DNA of 19,840 bases. Source: Pseudomonadota bacterium. GTDB lineage: Bacteria; Pseudomonadota; Alphaproteobacteria; UBA9219; RGZA01. The DNA is taken from the NCBI GenBank assembly GCA_016195205.1, contig JACQAB010000099.1, positions 1-19,840 of the forward strand, written 5' to 3'. How positions within the stretch are numbered: the stretch's first letter is position 1; every line of letters starts with the position of its first letter. Made by a program: the position numbers and the translations under genes. The notes below the pieces were generated by a model. It worked only from the letters and a program-made list of their open reading frames with translations, did no database searches and was not told the DNA's origin. This document shows positions 14,058-19,840 of this stretch, piece after piece.

Positions 14058-14435
14058 TTATTGCTGACCCTGGCCTGCGGGCTGACCCGGAGCAGGAGCG
14101 GCCTTGGGCGCTTCGGAACCAGGAGCGCCGGCGTCTTTCTTCTTTTTCTTGTGGTGCTTCTTCTTCGGAGCAGGCGTGGCCGGCTCATCGGAAGCTTTCA
14201 TCATCTTCGCGCCACCCTGGCTGCCAGCTTGGGCAGCGGAGGGACGACCGGGAGACGGAGCGGGAGTCCAAGTCGCTTGACTGGGCTGCGCCTGCGGGGC
14301 TTCAGCAGCGGCTGAAGGCGGCGAGGAGCGCATCTGGCCATTCGCACCGATTTCTACATTGTAGGCTTCCGGAGCGGCAAAAGCCGGCGCCGAAATCAAG
14401 GCTGCCACGGCGGCAACCGCTAACATTTTCTTCAT
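14058..14435 (-). CDS. Secreted Lys/Pro/Ala-rich low-complexity protein
   Basis: A 125-aa protein. Residues 1-20 form a Sec signal peptide (MKKMLAVAAVAALISAPAFA) with an AFA cleavage site. The mature part starts APEAYNVEIGANGQM and is then low-complexity: Pro/Ala/Gln/Ser repeats, a strongly basic block KKKHHKKKKK near 95-105, and an AP/GQ-rich tail ending QGQQ. No domain is recognised; the sequence suggests an unstructured periplasmic protein, possibly binding anionic envelope polymers. The start is chosen because AAGGAG lies 8 bases before this ATG and begins the signal peptide, although the frame is open further upstream (to 14606). A clear terminator follows. Between its start and murA (14436-14691) there is no further gene. 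Confidence 0.75.
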   Translation of the reverse strand: MKKMLAVAAVAALISAPAFAAPEAYNVEIGANGQMRSSPPSAAAEAPQAQPSQATWTPAPSPGRPSAAQAGSQGGAKMMKASDEPATPAPKKKHHKKKKKDAGAPGSEAPKAAPAPGQPAGQGQQ

Positions 14436-14691
14436 GTTGAACTCCTTAAAAACCGCAGATATTACGGCTTGGTTTGGGGCGAAAGATGGAACCTCCAGCT
14501 TCCGAGGCTCAATCATTGATGATAAATTGAGGCATGTTAAGGGCAAAAATGATGCCTTCCGTGGATCATCTCGCGGTGCGTTCAGGCCGATGCCGGAAAG
14601 GCACAAATGCAGACCATCATTGTTTTTCCGCCTTATTTTCGGTTAGTTTCAAGCGTTTATTACAGGGAGGGATGGAAGGAGCCCCCATACC

Positions 14692-15951
14692 ATGGACCGA
14701 ATTCGCATACGCGGGGGCACCCCGTTAAGAGGCAAAATTACCATCAGCGGGGCCAAAAACGCCGCCCTGCCGCTGATGGCGGCTTCGCTTTTAACCGTTG
14801 AAAAACTGGTTTTCCAGAATCTTCCCCAGCTGGCCGACATCACCACCATGGCCAAGCTGCTTGGCCAGCACGGCACGCAGGTGGAAATGGGGAAGGGCGC
14901 TGCCACGCTGCACACGCCTTCCATCAGCAACGTCACTGCGCCTTATGACCTGGTGCGAAAAATGCGCGCCAGCATTCTGGTGCTTGGCCCCTTGGTGGCG
15001 CGCTGCGGCAAGGCGCGGGTGTCACTGCCCGGCGGCTGCGCGCTGGGAACGCGGCCGGTGGATCTGCATATCGCCGGCCTGCAAAAAATGGGCGCGCGGA
15101 TCGATTTGGAAGACGGTTATATCGTCGCCGAAGTGCCAAGGGGTTTAACCGGCGCGGAAATTGTTTTTCCTCAGGTCACCGTCACCGGCACCGAGAATTT
15201 GATGATGGCCGCTTGCCTGGCCAAAGGCGAAACCGTGCTGGTGGGTGCCGCGCGTGAGCCGGAAGTCACCGATCTGGCCGAATGCCTGGTGAAAATGGGC
15301 GCAAAGATTGAAGGTATTGGCTCTGACACCTTGCATATTCAAGGCGTGAACGCGCTGCACGGCACCACGCACAGCATTGTGGCCGACCGCATTGTGGCGG
15401 GAACCTATGCCATGGCCGCCGCCATGACGGGGGGCGAGCTTGAACTGGTTGGCGCGCGGATGGAACATCTGCAGGCGGTAATTGAATTCCTTGACCGCGT
15501 GGGCATTTCCGTTACGTCGACGAAAGACGGCTTCTCGGTCCGCCGCGCCGCGAACACCATCCGCAGCGTGGATGTGAACACCGCGCCCTATCCCGGCTTT
15601 CCTACCGATCTGCAGGCGCAGGCCATGGCGCTGATGACCCTGGGCAACGACGGCTGCACCATTCACGAAAGCATTTTCGAAAACCGCTTCATGCATGTGC
15701 CCGAACTGTGCCGCATGGGCGCGAACATCACCGTGAACGGGGCCACGGCCTTTGTGCGCGGGGTGCCGGAACTGCACGGCGCGCCGGTAATGGCAACGGA
15801 CCTTCGCGCTTCGGTTTGCTTGGTATTGGCGGGGTTGGTGGCGAAGGGCGACACCATCGTCAGCCGCGTTTACCACCTTGATCGCGGGTACGAGCGCGTG
15901 GAAGAAAAACTCGCCGCCTGCGGTGCGGAAATTGAACGGCTGGCGGCTTAA
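14692..15951 (+). CDS. murA: UDP-N-acetylglucosamine 1-carboxyvinyltransferase
   Basis: A 419-aa protein, the normal MurA length. It transfers enolpyruvate from PEP to UDP-GlcNAc, the first committed step of peptidoglycan synthesis, in the cytoplasm. Key features: SGAKNAALP (19-27) with K22, the RKMRAS loop, and PGGCALGTRPVDLH (113-126) with catalytic C116 (equal to C115 of E. coli, the fosfomycin target) and R121. Further on come TVTGTENLMMA, PGFPTDLQAQ with the base Asp, and FENRFMHVPEL. The C terminus RVYHLDRGYERVEEKL carries the late Arg. GGAAGGAG lies about 10 bases before the ATG. It opens the plus-strand housekeeping stretch, although hisD, usual after murA in relatives, is not here. 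Confidence 0.97.
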   Translation: MDRIRIRGGTPLRGKITISGAKNAALPLMAASLLTVEKLVFQNLPQLADITTMAKLLGQHGTQVEMGKGAATLHTPSISNVTAPYDLVRKMRASILVLGPLVARCGKARVSLPGGCALGTRPVDLHIAGLQKMGARIDLEDGYIVAEVPRGLTGAEIVFPQVTVTGTENLMMAACLAKGETVLVGAAREPEVTDLAECLVKMGAKIEGIGSDTLHIQGVNALHGTTHSIVADRIVAGTYAMAAAMTGGELELVGARMEHLQAVIEFLDRVGISVTSTKDGFSVRRAANTIRSVDVNTAPYPGFPTDLQAQAMALMTLGNDGCTIHESIFENRFMHVPELCRMGANITVNGATAFVRGVPELHGAPVMATDLRASVCLVLAGLVAKGDTIVSRVYHLDRGYERVEEKLAACGAEIERLAA

Positions 15952-16086
15952 TCAATCTCTAATATCTTCTCTTTTTTCCTTTCGTGCCCAGTTAACCATA
16001 ATCATTAGTTTTGATTTAAGCATGCCCTGACAGAATGCCTGGAAGGAAAACGCATGGGTGTTTTCTGAAATTCTGGAAGAAATTTG

Positions 16087-16602
16087 ATGGCTGAAAAGAG
16101 TCGTCGCCCCGGTTTATTTAAGCTTTTTGCGCGCCACCGTGTTGAAGCAGCGTTTGGGCATACGCTTGAGCGCATGATACGGGATGCGCAGGGGGACCCC
16201 GCCGCCTGCGCACAAACGCGGCCTCTGGATCGCACGCTTCTTGCTGAGGTTGCCAGGTATGCCCGCAAACGCGGGGTAGCCTATGCCGCCGAGCAGGCCG
16301 AAAACATTCACCGCGATATTGATACCAATTGCGCCTTGCGGGGCGTGGTAGACGGCTTGAAAGATCGACGCGATGGCGGCCGCCGATATTGTGCCGCAGG
16401 ATTTTTAGGGCGCTTGGAGAACCAGCGCGAAAATAACACCGAGGCCCTTACCCGATGTGCCGCAGATAAACAAAAATCGGATCCCAATTTGGCCGATGCC
16501 TGCAAGACGGGATTAAAGATACAAGATCTTACCAAGAAAATCTGCCACGCGACCGGGCGCGACCGCTTTATCTTGCGAAGGATCTTTCGTCCCGGCCAAT
16601 AA
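16087..16602 (+). CDS. Hypothetical cysteine-containing helical protein
   Basis: A 171-aa protein that I do not recognise. It starts MAEKSRRPGLFKLFARHRVE, a basic amphipathic N terminus without a signal peptide. The middle is mostly helical and contains six cysteines spread over the chain (contexts AACAQ, NCALR, YCAAG, RCAAD, ACKTG, ICHAT), mostly far apart and not in a CxxC metal pattern. The C terminus is Arg-rich (RDRFILRRIFRPGQ). GGAAG lies 9 bases before the ATG; a TTG one codon upstream is less likely. It sits between murA and hisG with 135-bp and 63-bp gaps, probably its own unit. The AT-rich 15952-16086 stretch may hold its promoter but no clear motif is visible. Confidence 0.6.
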   Translation: MAEKSRRPGLFKLFARHRVEAAFGHTLERMIRDAQGDPAACAQTRPLDRTLLAEVARYARKRGVAYAAEQAENIHRDIDTNCALRGVVDGLKDRRDGGRRYCAAGFLGRLENQRENNTEALTRCAADKQKSDPNLADACKTGLKIQDLTKKICHATGRDRFILRRIFRPGQ

Positions 16603-16646
16603 CTCCGGTTAAAATCCGGCCGATAAAAGATTGCAAATCCCCGCCG

Positions 16647-16668
16647 TGCCGTTTTAAGTTACGGCATG
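16647..16668 (+). promoter_or_regulatory. Hairpin ending on the hisG start codon
   Basis: TGCCGT (16647-16652) and ACGGCA (16661-16666) form a 6-bp stem with an 8-base AT-rich loop. The A of the hisG ATG is the last paired base, and no ribosome-binding purine tract is visible before the ATG. Translation start may be weak or structure-controlled. Confidence 0.4.
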
Positions 16669-17319
16669 TCCAACAGCGAAATCCTCCTGGCCGTTCCGCG
16701 CGGGCGCATTCTGAACGAATTCATGCCGGTGCTAAAACGCGCCGGCATCGAACCCGAAGCCGCGTTCGAAGACGACGACAGCCGCAAGCTGCGCTTTTCC
16801 ACCAACCAGCCGGGGCTTTCCATTATCCGCGCGCGGTCGTTCGACGTGGCCACTTTTGTGGCCTTCGGCGCGGCACAGCTAGGCGTGACAGGCAACGATG
16901 TGCTGATGGAATTTGACTATCCGGAAATCTACGCCCCGTTGGATTTGAATATCGGCGCCTGCCGCATGAGCCTGTGCCGCCGCGAGGCCGACTCGCCGCT
17001 GGATTTAAAGCGGTTAAGCCATCTGCGCGTGGCCACCAAATTTCCGAATTGCACCCGGGCCTGGTTCGCGGCGCGGGGCATTCAGGCCGAGTGTGTCGAA
17101 CTGAACGGCGCCATGGAATTGGCGCCCATGCTGGGCCTTGCGCCCTTTATGGTCGATCTGGTGGCTACCGGCGGCACGTTGAAGGCGAACCATCTGGTGG
17201 AAGTTGAGAAAATCGCCGATGTGTCTTCGAAGCTAATCGTCAACCGCACGGCCTATAAAACGCGCGGGGATGAGGTAGAAGGGTGGATTTCGCGCCTGCG
17301 AAAGGCGCTTGTTTCTTAA
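16666..17319 (+). CDS. hisG: ATP phosphoribosyltransferase catalytic subunit, short form
   Basis: A 217-aa protein catalysing the first step of histidine synthesis (ATP plus PRPP to phosphoribosyl-ATP). Marks: LAVPRGRILNE (8-18), the DVATFVAFGAAQLGVTGNDVL segment region with GVTGNDVL (about 73-80), RVATKFPNC with a basic patch, and the PRPP-binding loop at LVATGGTLKANHL. The length shows the HisG-S type, which lacks the C-terminal regulatory domain and in other bacteria needs the HisRS-like partner HisZ. No hisZ lies in the window, so it must be elsewhere. The start has a hairpin and no clear ribosome site. It is followed by a gap to infA containing a strong hairpin. Confidence 0.95.
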   Translation: MSNSEILLAVPRGRILNEFMPVLKRAGIEPEAAFEDDDSRKLRFSTNQPGLSIIRARSFDVATFVAFGAAQLGVTGNDVLMEFDYPEIYAPLDLNIGACRMSLCRREADSPLDLKRLSHLRVATKFPNCTRAWFAARGIQAECVELNGAMELAPMLGLAPFMVDLVATGGTLKANHLVEVEKIADVSSKLIVNRTAYKTRGDEVEGWISRLRKALVS

Positions 17320-17350
17320 GCATGTCCTTTCCATTTGCCAAAACCTATTT

Positions 17351-17369
17351 CCCCTCCCGAAGGGAGGGG
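17351..17369. repeat. Perfect hairpin between hisG and infA
   Basis: CCCCTCCC and GGGAGGGG pair perfectly around a GAA loop. No T-run follows, so it is more likely a small palindromic repeat than a typical terminator. Confidence 0.6.
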
Positions 17370-17459
17370 GGTGGTTATTGCTTATGGCAAGGCTTACCTC
17401 TATTGACCCACGAACAAGAAACAGGCACTTTTCAACACCTTTTCCAACGTGGAACCTTA

Positions 17460-17678
17460 ATGGCCAAAGAAGACGTCATCGAATTCTCCGGAACGGTGCT
17501 TGAGCTTTTGCCCAACGCCATGTTCCGCGTGCGCCTGGAAAACAGCCACGAAATCATCGCCCACACGGCGGGCCGCATGCGCAAGAACCGCATCCGCGTG
17601 CTGGCCGGCGACAAGGTGACGGTGGAAATGACGCCGTATGACCTCACCAAAGGCCGCATCAGTTTTAGGCACAAATAG
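17460..17678 (+). CDS. infA: Translation initiation factor IF-1
   Basis: 72 residues, the standard IF-1 length. A single S1/OB-fold protein: MAKEDVIEFSGTVLELLPNA, then MFRVRLENSHEIIAHTAGRM, RKNRIRVLAGDKVTVEM and the ending YDLTKGRISFRHK. IF-1 binds the ribosomal A site during initiation. The sequence is nearly canonical for alphaproteobacteria (E. coli ends similarly in KGRIVFR). Only a weak GGAACC lies before the ATG. The frame is open further upstream, but the chosen start matches the family exactly. A complex hairpin starts inside its stop codon and separates it from the RNase gene; relatives often have maf or a phosphatase gene in this gap, absent here. Confidence 0.98.
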   Translation: MAKEDVIEFSGTVLELLPNAMFRVRLENSHEIIAHTAGRMRKNRIRVLAGDKVTVEMTPYDLTKGRISFRHK

Positions 17679-17739
17679 GGGCTGAGGGACTCAGGGACTC
17701 GGGGGCTAAAAAAAAGAGTCCCTAAGCCCCCTAGCCCCT
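17677..17739. repeat. Multi-armed hairpin between infA and the RNase E/G gene
   Basis: Arms AGGGGCT (17677-17683) and GGGACTC (17686-17692) pair with GAGTCCC (17716-17722) and AGCCCC (17725-17730 or 17733-17738). A second set, GGGACTC (17694-17700) and GGGGGCT (17701-17707), can pair with the same partners, so two folds compete. An A8 run sits in the loop. It begins within the infA stop codon. Confidence 0.7.
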
Positions 17740-17755
17740 AAACCCTCTTCTACCC

Positions 17756-18856
17756 ATGTCCATCATCCTCCATTACGACCAGCACGAAGGTTTAAGCCGC
17801 GCCATCGTCACCAAAGACGGGCAGGTGCTGGAATGCTTTTTTGAAAGCACCAAAAATCCCAATCAAACCGGGGCCATTCATCATGGCGTGGTTGATCGCG
17901 TGCTGGGCAAGAACGCTTTCGTGCGTATTGCAAACGGCGTTACCGGTTTTCTGAACGATGCCGAAGGGCTGAACGCGGGCGATGCCGTGCTGGTTCAGGT
18001 GAAATCAGAAGGGCGTGGCGACAAGGGCCCCGGAGTTACGCGCAACATCGCCCTGCCGGGGGTTTATCTGGTGCACCAGGTATTCGGGAATGAGGTTTAT
18101 TTCTCTCGCCGCCTCGACGAAGCGCGGCGCGGTATTGCCGATCAGAACATTCACGAATTGCTGGAAGGCCAGCCGGGTGGATGGGTGATCCGCAAATCCA
18201 GCCTGAAAGCCCCGCGCCAGGCGCTGGAACAGGAATTGCACGAGTTGCAAGCTTACGCGAAAAAGCTTCAGCATCTCCCTGAAAAACAGGCGCTTTGCCT
18301 GCCGCCTACCAGTGTTTTTGAGCAGGCGCTGCTGATGGCGGTGGGCGAGGGGACGTTTGAAGTGCTGATAGAGCAGGGGACGGACCTTTCCGCCGCCACG
18401 CAAAGCCTGAAACAGTTGCGTCCATCGCTTATCGCCGGACTTAAAATAAAAGAAGCCAAAAACGCATTTGACCAGGGCGATCTGGAAAATTTCTTTCAAT
18501 CCCTCATGCGCAAAAAATTGGAATTACCAGGCGGCGGCAATGTGATTTTCGAACGCACCGAAACCTTGAACCTGATCGACGTGAATGGCGGCGAGCGCGG
18601 CCAGGTCGTTGAAATCAATCGCGAGGCGGCGGAAGTGATTATGCAGCACATCCGTTTCCGCAATATCGGCGGGCTGATTGTAATCGACTTCCTTAAAATG
18701 AAATCGCGCGACGACCGGGATGAGCTTACCCGCCATATCCATCATTTGGGCGCGCAGGACGCTGCTGCCGGGGAAGTTTACGGTTTTACGCGCATGGGGC
18801 TGTTCGAAATCAGCCGCGCCCGCAGGGGGTTTAGCCTGGACGAGGTGTTGAAATGA
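17756..18856 (+). CDS. rng: RNase E/G family endoribonuclease, shortened
   Basis: A 366-aa protein. An S1 RNA-binding domain spans about 38-100 (GVVDRVLGKNAFVRIANG, GFLND), followed by the 5'-sensor/RNase H-like region. The DNase I-like catalytic part holds LIDVNGG (273-279, D275) and GGLIVIDF (305-312, D311), the two Mg-binding aspartates of RNase E. The chain ends soon after GLFEISRARRGF. It therefore lacks the Zn-link cysteines (CPxC) and the small domain that let RNase E and RNase G form tetramers and dimers. It may cut RNA as a differently assembled enzyme in rRNA or mRNA processing. Such short forms seem to sit beside yacG in relatives (from memory). No ribosome site is obvious before the ATG. 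It overlaps yacG by 4 bp (ATGA). Confidence 0.88.
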   Translation: MSIILHYDQHEGLSRAIVTKDGQVLECFFESTKNPNQTGAIHHGVVDRVLGKNAFVRIANGVTGFLNDAEGLNAGDAVLVQVKSEGRGDKGPGVTRNIALPGVYLVHQVFGNEVYFSRRLDEARRGIADQNIHELLEGQPGGWVIRKSSLKAPRQALEQELHELQAYAKKLQHLPEKQALCLPPTSVFEQALLMAVGEGTFEVLIEQGTDLSAATQSLKQLRPSLIAGLKIKEAKNAFDQGDLENFFQSLMRKKLELPGGGNVIFERTETLNLIDVNGGERGQVVEINREAAEVIMQHIRFRNIGGLIVIDFLKMKSRDDRDELTRHIHHLGAQDAAAGEVYGFTRMGLFEISRARRGFSLDEVLK

Positions 18857-19023
18857 AACCCTGTCCCGTTTGCCAGAAACCCGCGGTGGAAGGCTTTAAG
18901 CCTTTCTGCTCCGGCCGCTGCGCCGATGTCGACCTGCATCGCTGGTTCGGCGAAACCTATCGCGTGCCGGTAAAGGAAGATGAAGACGAGGATGGGCAGA
19001 AGGAATCCGAAGACGAAAATTAG
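18853..19023 (+). CDS. yacG: DNA gyrase inhibitor / zinc-binding protein YacG
   Basis: A 56-aa protein. The zinc site is C4 and C7 (CPVC) plus C19 and C23 (CSGRC), the YacG pattern, followed by the conserved ADVDLHRWFGETYRVP segment. The tail is acidic (KEDEDEDGQKESEDEN). In E. coli YacG binds GyrB and inhibits gyrase. Its ATG overlaps the stop of the RNase E/G gene (ATGA), so the two are translationally coupled; the same pair is common in alphaproteobacteria. It is followed by a palindromic repeat and then tRNA-Phe. Confidence 0.93.
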   Translation: MKPCPVCQKPAVEGFKPFCSGRCADVDLHRWFGETYRVPVKEDEDEDGQKESEDEN

Positions 19024-19027
19024 ATAA

Positions 19028-19116
19028 TGTCACCCCCGCGAAGGCGGGGGTCCATGGCAACTGCCTATCTACCTGAAAGGTCTCTGCCATGGATGCCCGC
19101 CTTCGCGGGCATGACA
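19028..19116. repeat. Palindromic intergenic repeat (TGTCAYYCCCGCGAA family), uninterrupted copy
   Basis: The left hairpin is CCCCCGC-GAA-GGCGGGGG, followed by CCATGG; the right side holds GCCATGGATGCCCGC and CTTCGCGGGCATGACA. The ends TGTCA / TGACA are inverted. It is the uninterrupted version of the repeat at 9374-9534. It lies after the yacG stop and may end that transcript. Confidence 0.85.
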
Positions 19117-19133
19117 CTTCTATTTGGAATAGC

Positions 19134-19163
19134 TGGACAAAACCCTAAACGCCCGCCTATAAC
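19134..19163 (+). promoter_or_regulatory. Candidate promoter of tRNA-Phe
   Basis: TGGACA (19134-19139) and TATAAC (19158-19163) are separated by 18 bp. The start would be near 19170, some 14 bases before the mature tRNA. Both boxes match the sigma-70 consensus at five of six positions. Confidence 0.5.
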
Positions 19164-19183
19164 AACCGCTTCTTAAAAGGCAC

Positions 19184-19258
<75 letters not shown>

Positions 19259-19259
<1 letters not shown>

Positions 19260-19320
19260 GCCTACGCAAGCGCAGCGCGCGTAGGCTGCCACGCCGAAGC
19301 CCTTTAGGGCGAAGGCGGGC
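19259..19320. repeat. Two palindromes directly after tRNA-Phe
   Basis: Hairpin one is AGCCTACGC (19259-19267) with GCGTAGGCT (19279-19287). Hairpin two at 19288-19320 has arms GCC-A-CGCC / GGCG-GGC around GAAGCCC-TTTA-GGGCGAA, the same core as the palindrome after tRNA-Thr. They may stop or help process the tRNA transcript; no T-run follows. Confidence 0.75.
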
Positions 19321-19451
19321 TGATTCCGGCGCTTGCTTCGGCTTGGCAAGCCATTTTTCTTCCGAAACCTTAACAAAATTGACTCCACCTTCGGCAATTT
19401 TCTTGGCCCCAAAAAAATGCTATTCTGCTGCCCTTGATTCAGGAGAAAATT

Positions 19452-19718
19452 TTGTCCATACCCACCGTCCCCCGGGAATACCGCTACCGCGATCTGAGCA
19501 TGTTTGCCGGTGCGGTTGCGGCTATTGGAGTATTGCGCGCCTATGGTTTGACGGTTGGCCTCAGTGTGCCCAGTTTGGCGGCGGCAAAGGCGGTGGTGAC
19601 CGATTTTCCATCCGTCTGGGGACCGCTGCTTGGGCTGGCCGTTTGCCTGCGCCCCATCCATTCGGCCCGGCGGCTGGTGGCCGGAAGCCGGCGGCTTCTT
19701 CAGCGTGGGTTGGGCTAG
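19452..19718 (+). CDS. Small hypothetical membrane protein, TTG start
   Basis: An 88-aa protein that I do not recognise. A cytoplasm-like N terminus (SIPTVPREYRYRDL) is followed by two hydrophobic stretches, FAGAVAAIGVLRAYGLTVGL and VWGPLLGLAVCL, then an Arg-rich end (RPIHSARRLVAGSRRLLQRG). This suggests one or two membrane helices with a positive C terminus inside. The TTG at 19452 is chosen because AGGAG lies 6 bases upstream; an earlier in-frame TTG (19434) has no such site. It lies 130 bp beyond the tRNA-Phe palindromes and is convergent with the edge ORF. Codon use is like the neighbours. Confidence 0.5.
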   Translation: MSIPTVPREYRYRDLSMFAGAVAAIGVLRAYGLTVGLSVPSLAAAKAVVTDFPSVWGPLLGLAVCLRPIHSARRLVAGSRRLLQRGLG

Positions 19719-19727
19719 AAGTTCGGT

Positions 19728-19840
19728 TTAGGCCTTAACCAACGCAGTCTTCACTCTTCTGGCGGTTTCGCCGGGCAGGTGCGGGCGCAGGGCTTCAAGG
19801 ATTCCTATTGTTTTCCCGGCGCGGCTTAATTGCATAATCC
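19728..19840 (-). CDS. 3' end of an unidentified minus-strand ORF (cut by window edge)
   Basis: A minus-strand frame is open from the right edge to a TAA at 19728-19730. The last residues read MQLSRAGKTIGILEALRPHL then PGETARRVKTALVKA, a basic amphipathic helix pattern. The visible Met (19835) has no clear ribosome site, so this is probably the C terminus of a longer protein. Its family cannot be told. It is convergent with the small membrane-protein gene. Confidence 0.4.
   Translation of the reverse strand, partial: IMQLSRAGKTIGILEALRPHLPGETARRVKTALVKA

Noticed and set aside
15145..15876. 243-codon minus-strand frame across murA
   Set aside because: Shadow of murA; no recognisable protein.
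17351..17369. Rho-independent terminator of hisG
   Set aside because: The stem is perfect, but it is followed by G and mixed bases instead of a T-run.
8326..19116. CRISPR array from the recurring palindromic repeats
   Set aside because: Copies are far apart, vary in length, are themselves palindromic and have no regular spacers or cas genes.

Overview
The window looks like chromosomal DNA of a free-living, flagellated alphaproteobacterium. Two things point there: the flagellar cluster fliF-fliG-fliH-fliN-flbD with an FlbD-type sigma-54 regulator, and the housekeeping run murA ... hisG - infA - RNase E/G - yacG - tRNA-Phe. No species can be named from the sequence alone. There is no phage, integrase, complete insertion sequence or CRISPR array.

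Layout. 1-4710 (minus strand): flagellar basal-body operon, transcribed fliF > fliG > fliH > fliN > flbD, with flbD running off the left edge. A 270-bp element with terminal inverted repeats sits between the fliG stop codon and the fliH start codon. 4711-4940: divergent control region. 4941-8288 (plus): a large GT-C-like membrane protein, then a CPA2-type cation/proton antiporter whose 5' leader looks like a riboswitch. 8449-10175: ahpD (minus), a small secreted acidic protein, and a YbaK/EbsC-type deacylase-like protein. 10356-10430 (minus): tRNA-Thr(GGT). 10656-12881: a divergent malate synthase G, convergent with a VanX-type D-Ala-D-Ala dipeptidase (12878-13645, minus). The dipeptidase start codon overlaps that of a 48-aa protein on the other strand. 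14058-14435 (minus): a secreted Lys/Pro/Ala-rich protein. 14692-19023 (plus): murA, an unknown Cys-containing protein, hisG (short form), infA, a shortened RNase E/G and yacG. Then tRNA-Phe(GAA), a small TTG-started membrane protein, and the 3' end of a minus-strand ORF at the right edge.

How the genes fit together. The left operon builds the MS-ring (FliF), rotor/switch (FliG, FliN), export-ATPase regulator (FliH) and the class-specific transcription activator (FlbD). The right part is cell-wall, histidine, translation and RNA-decay housekeeping. The middle is metabolic and stress accessory material.

The most striking non-genic signal is the density of structured repeats. One is the inverted-repeat element in the flagellar operon. 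Two are larger palindromic repeat families at intergenic sites. The fourth is a short palindrome (at least seven copies) with a near-constant core and stems that change in a compensatory way; copies lie inside the larger palindromes and directly after both tRNA genes. The second candidate of note is the putative ion-responsive leader of the antiporter gene.
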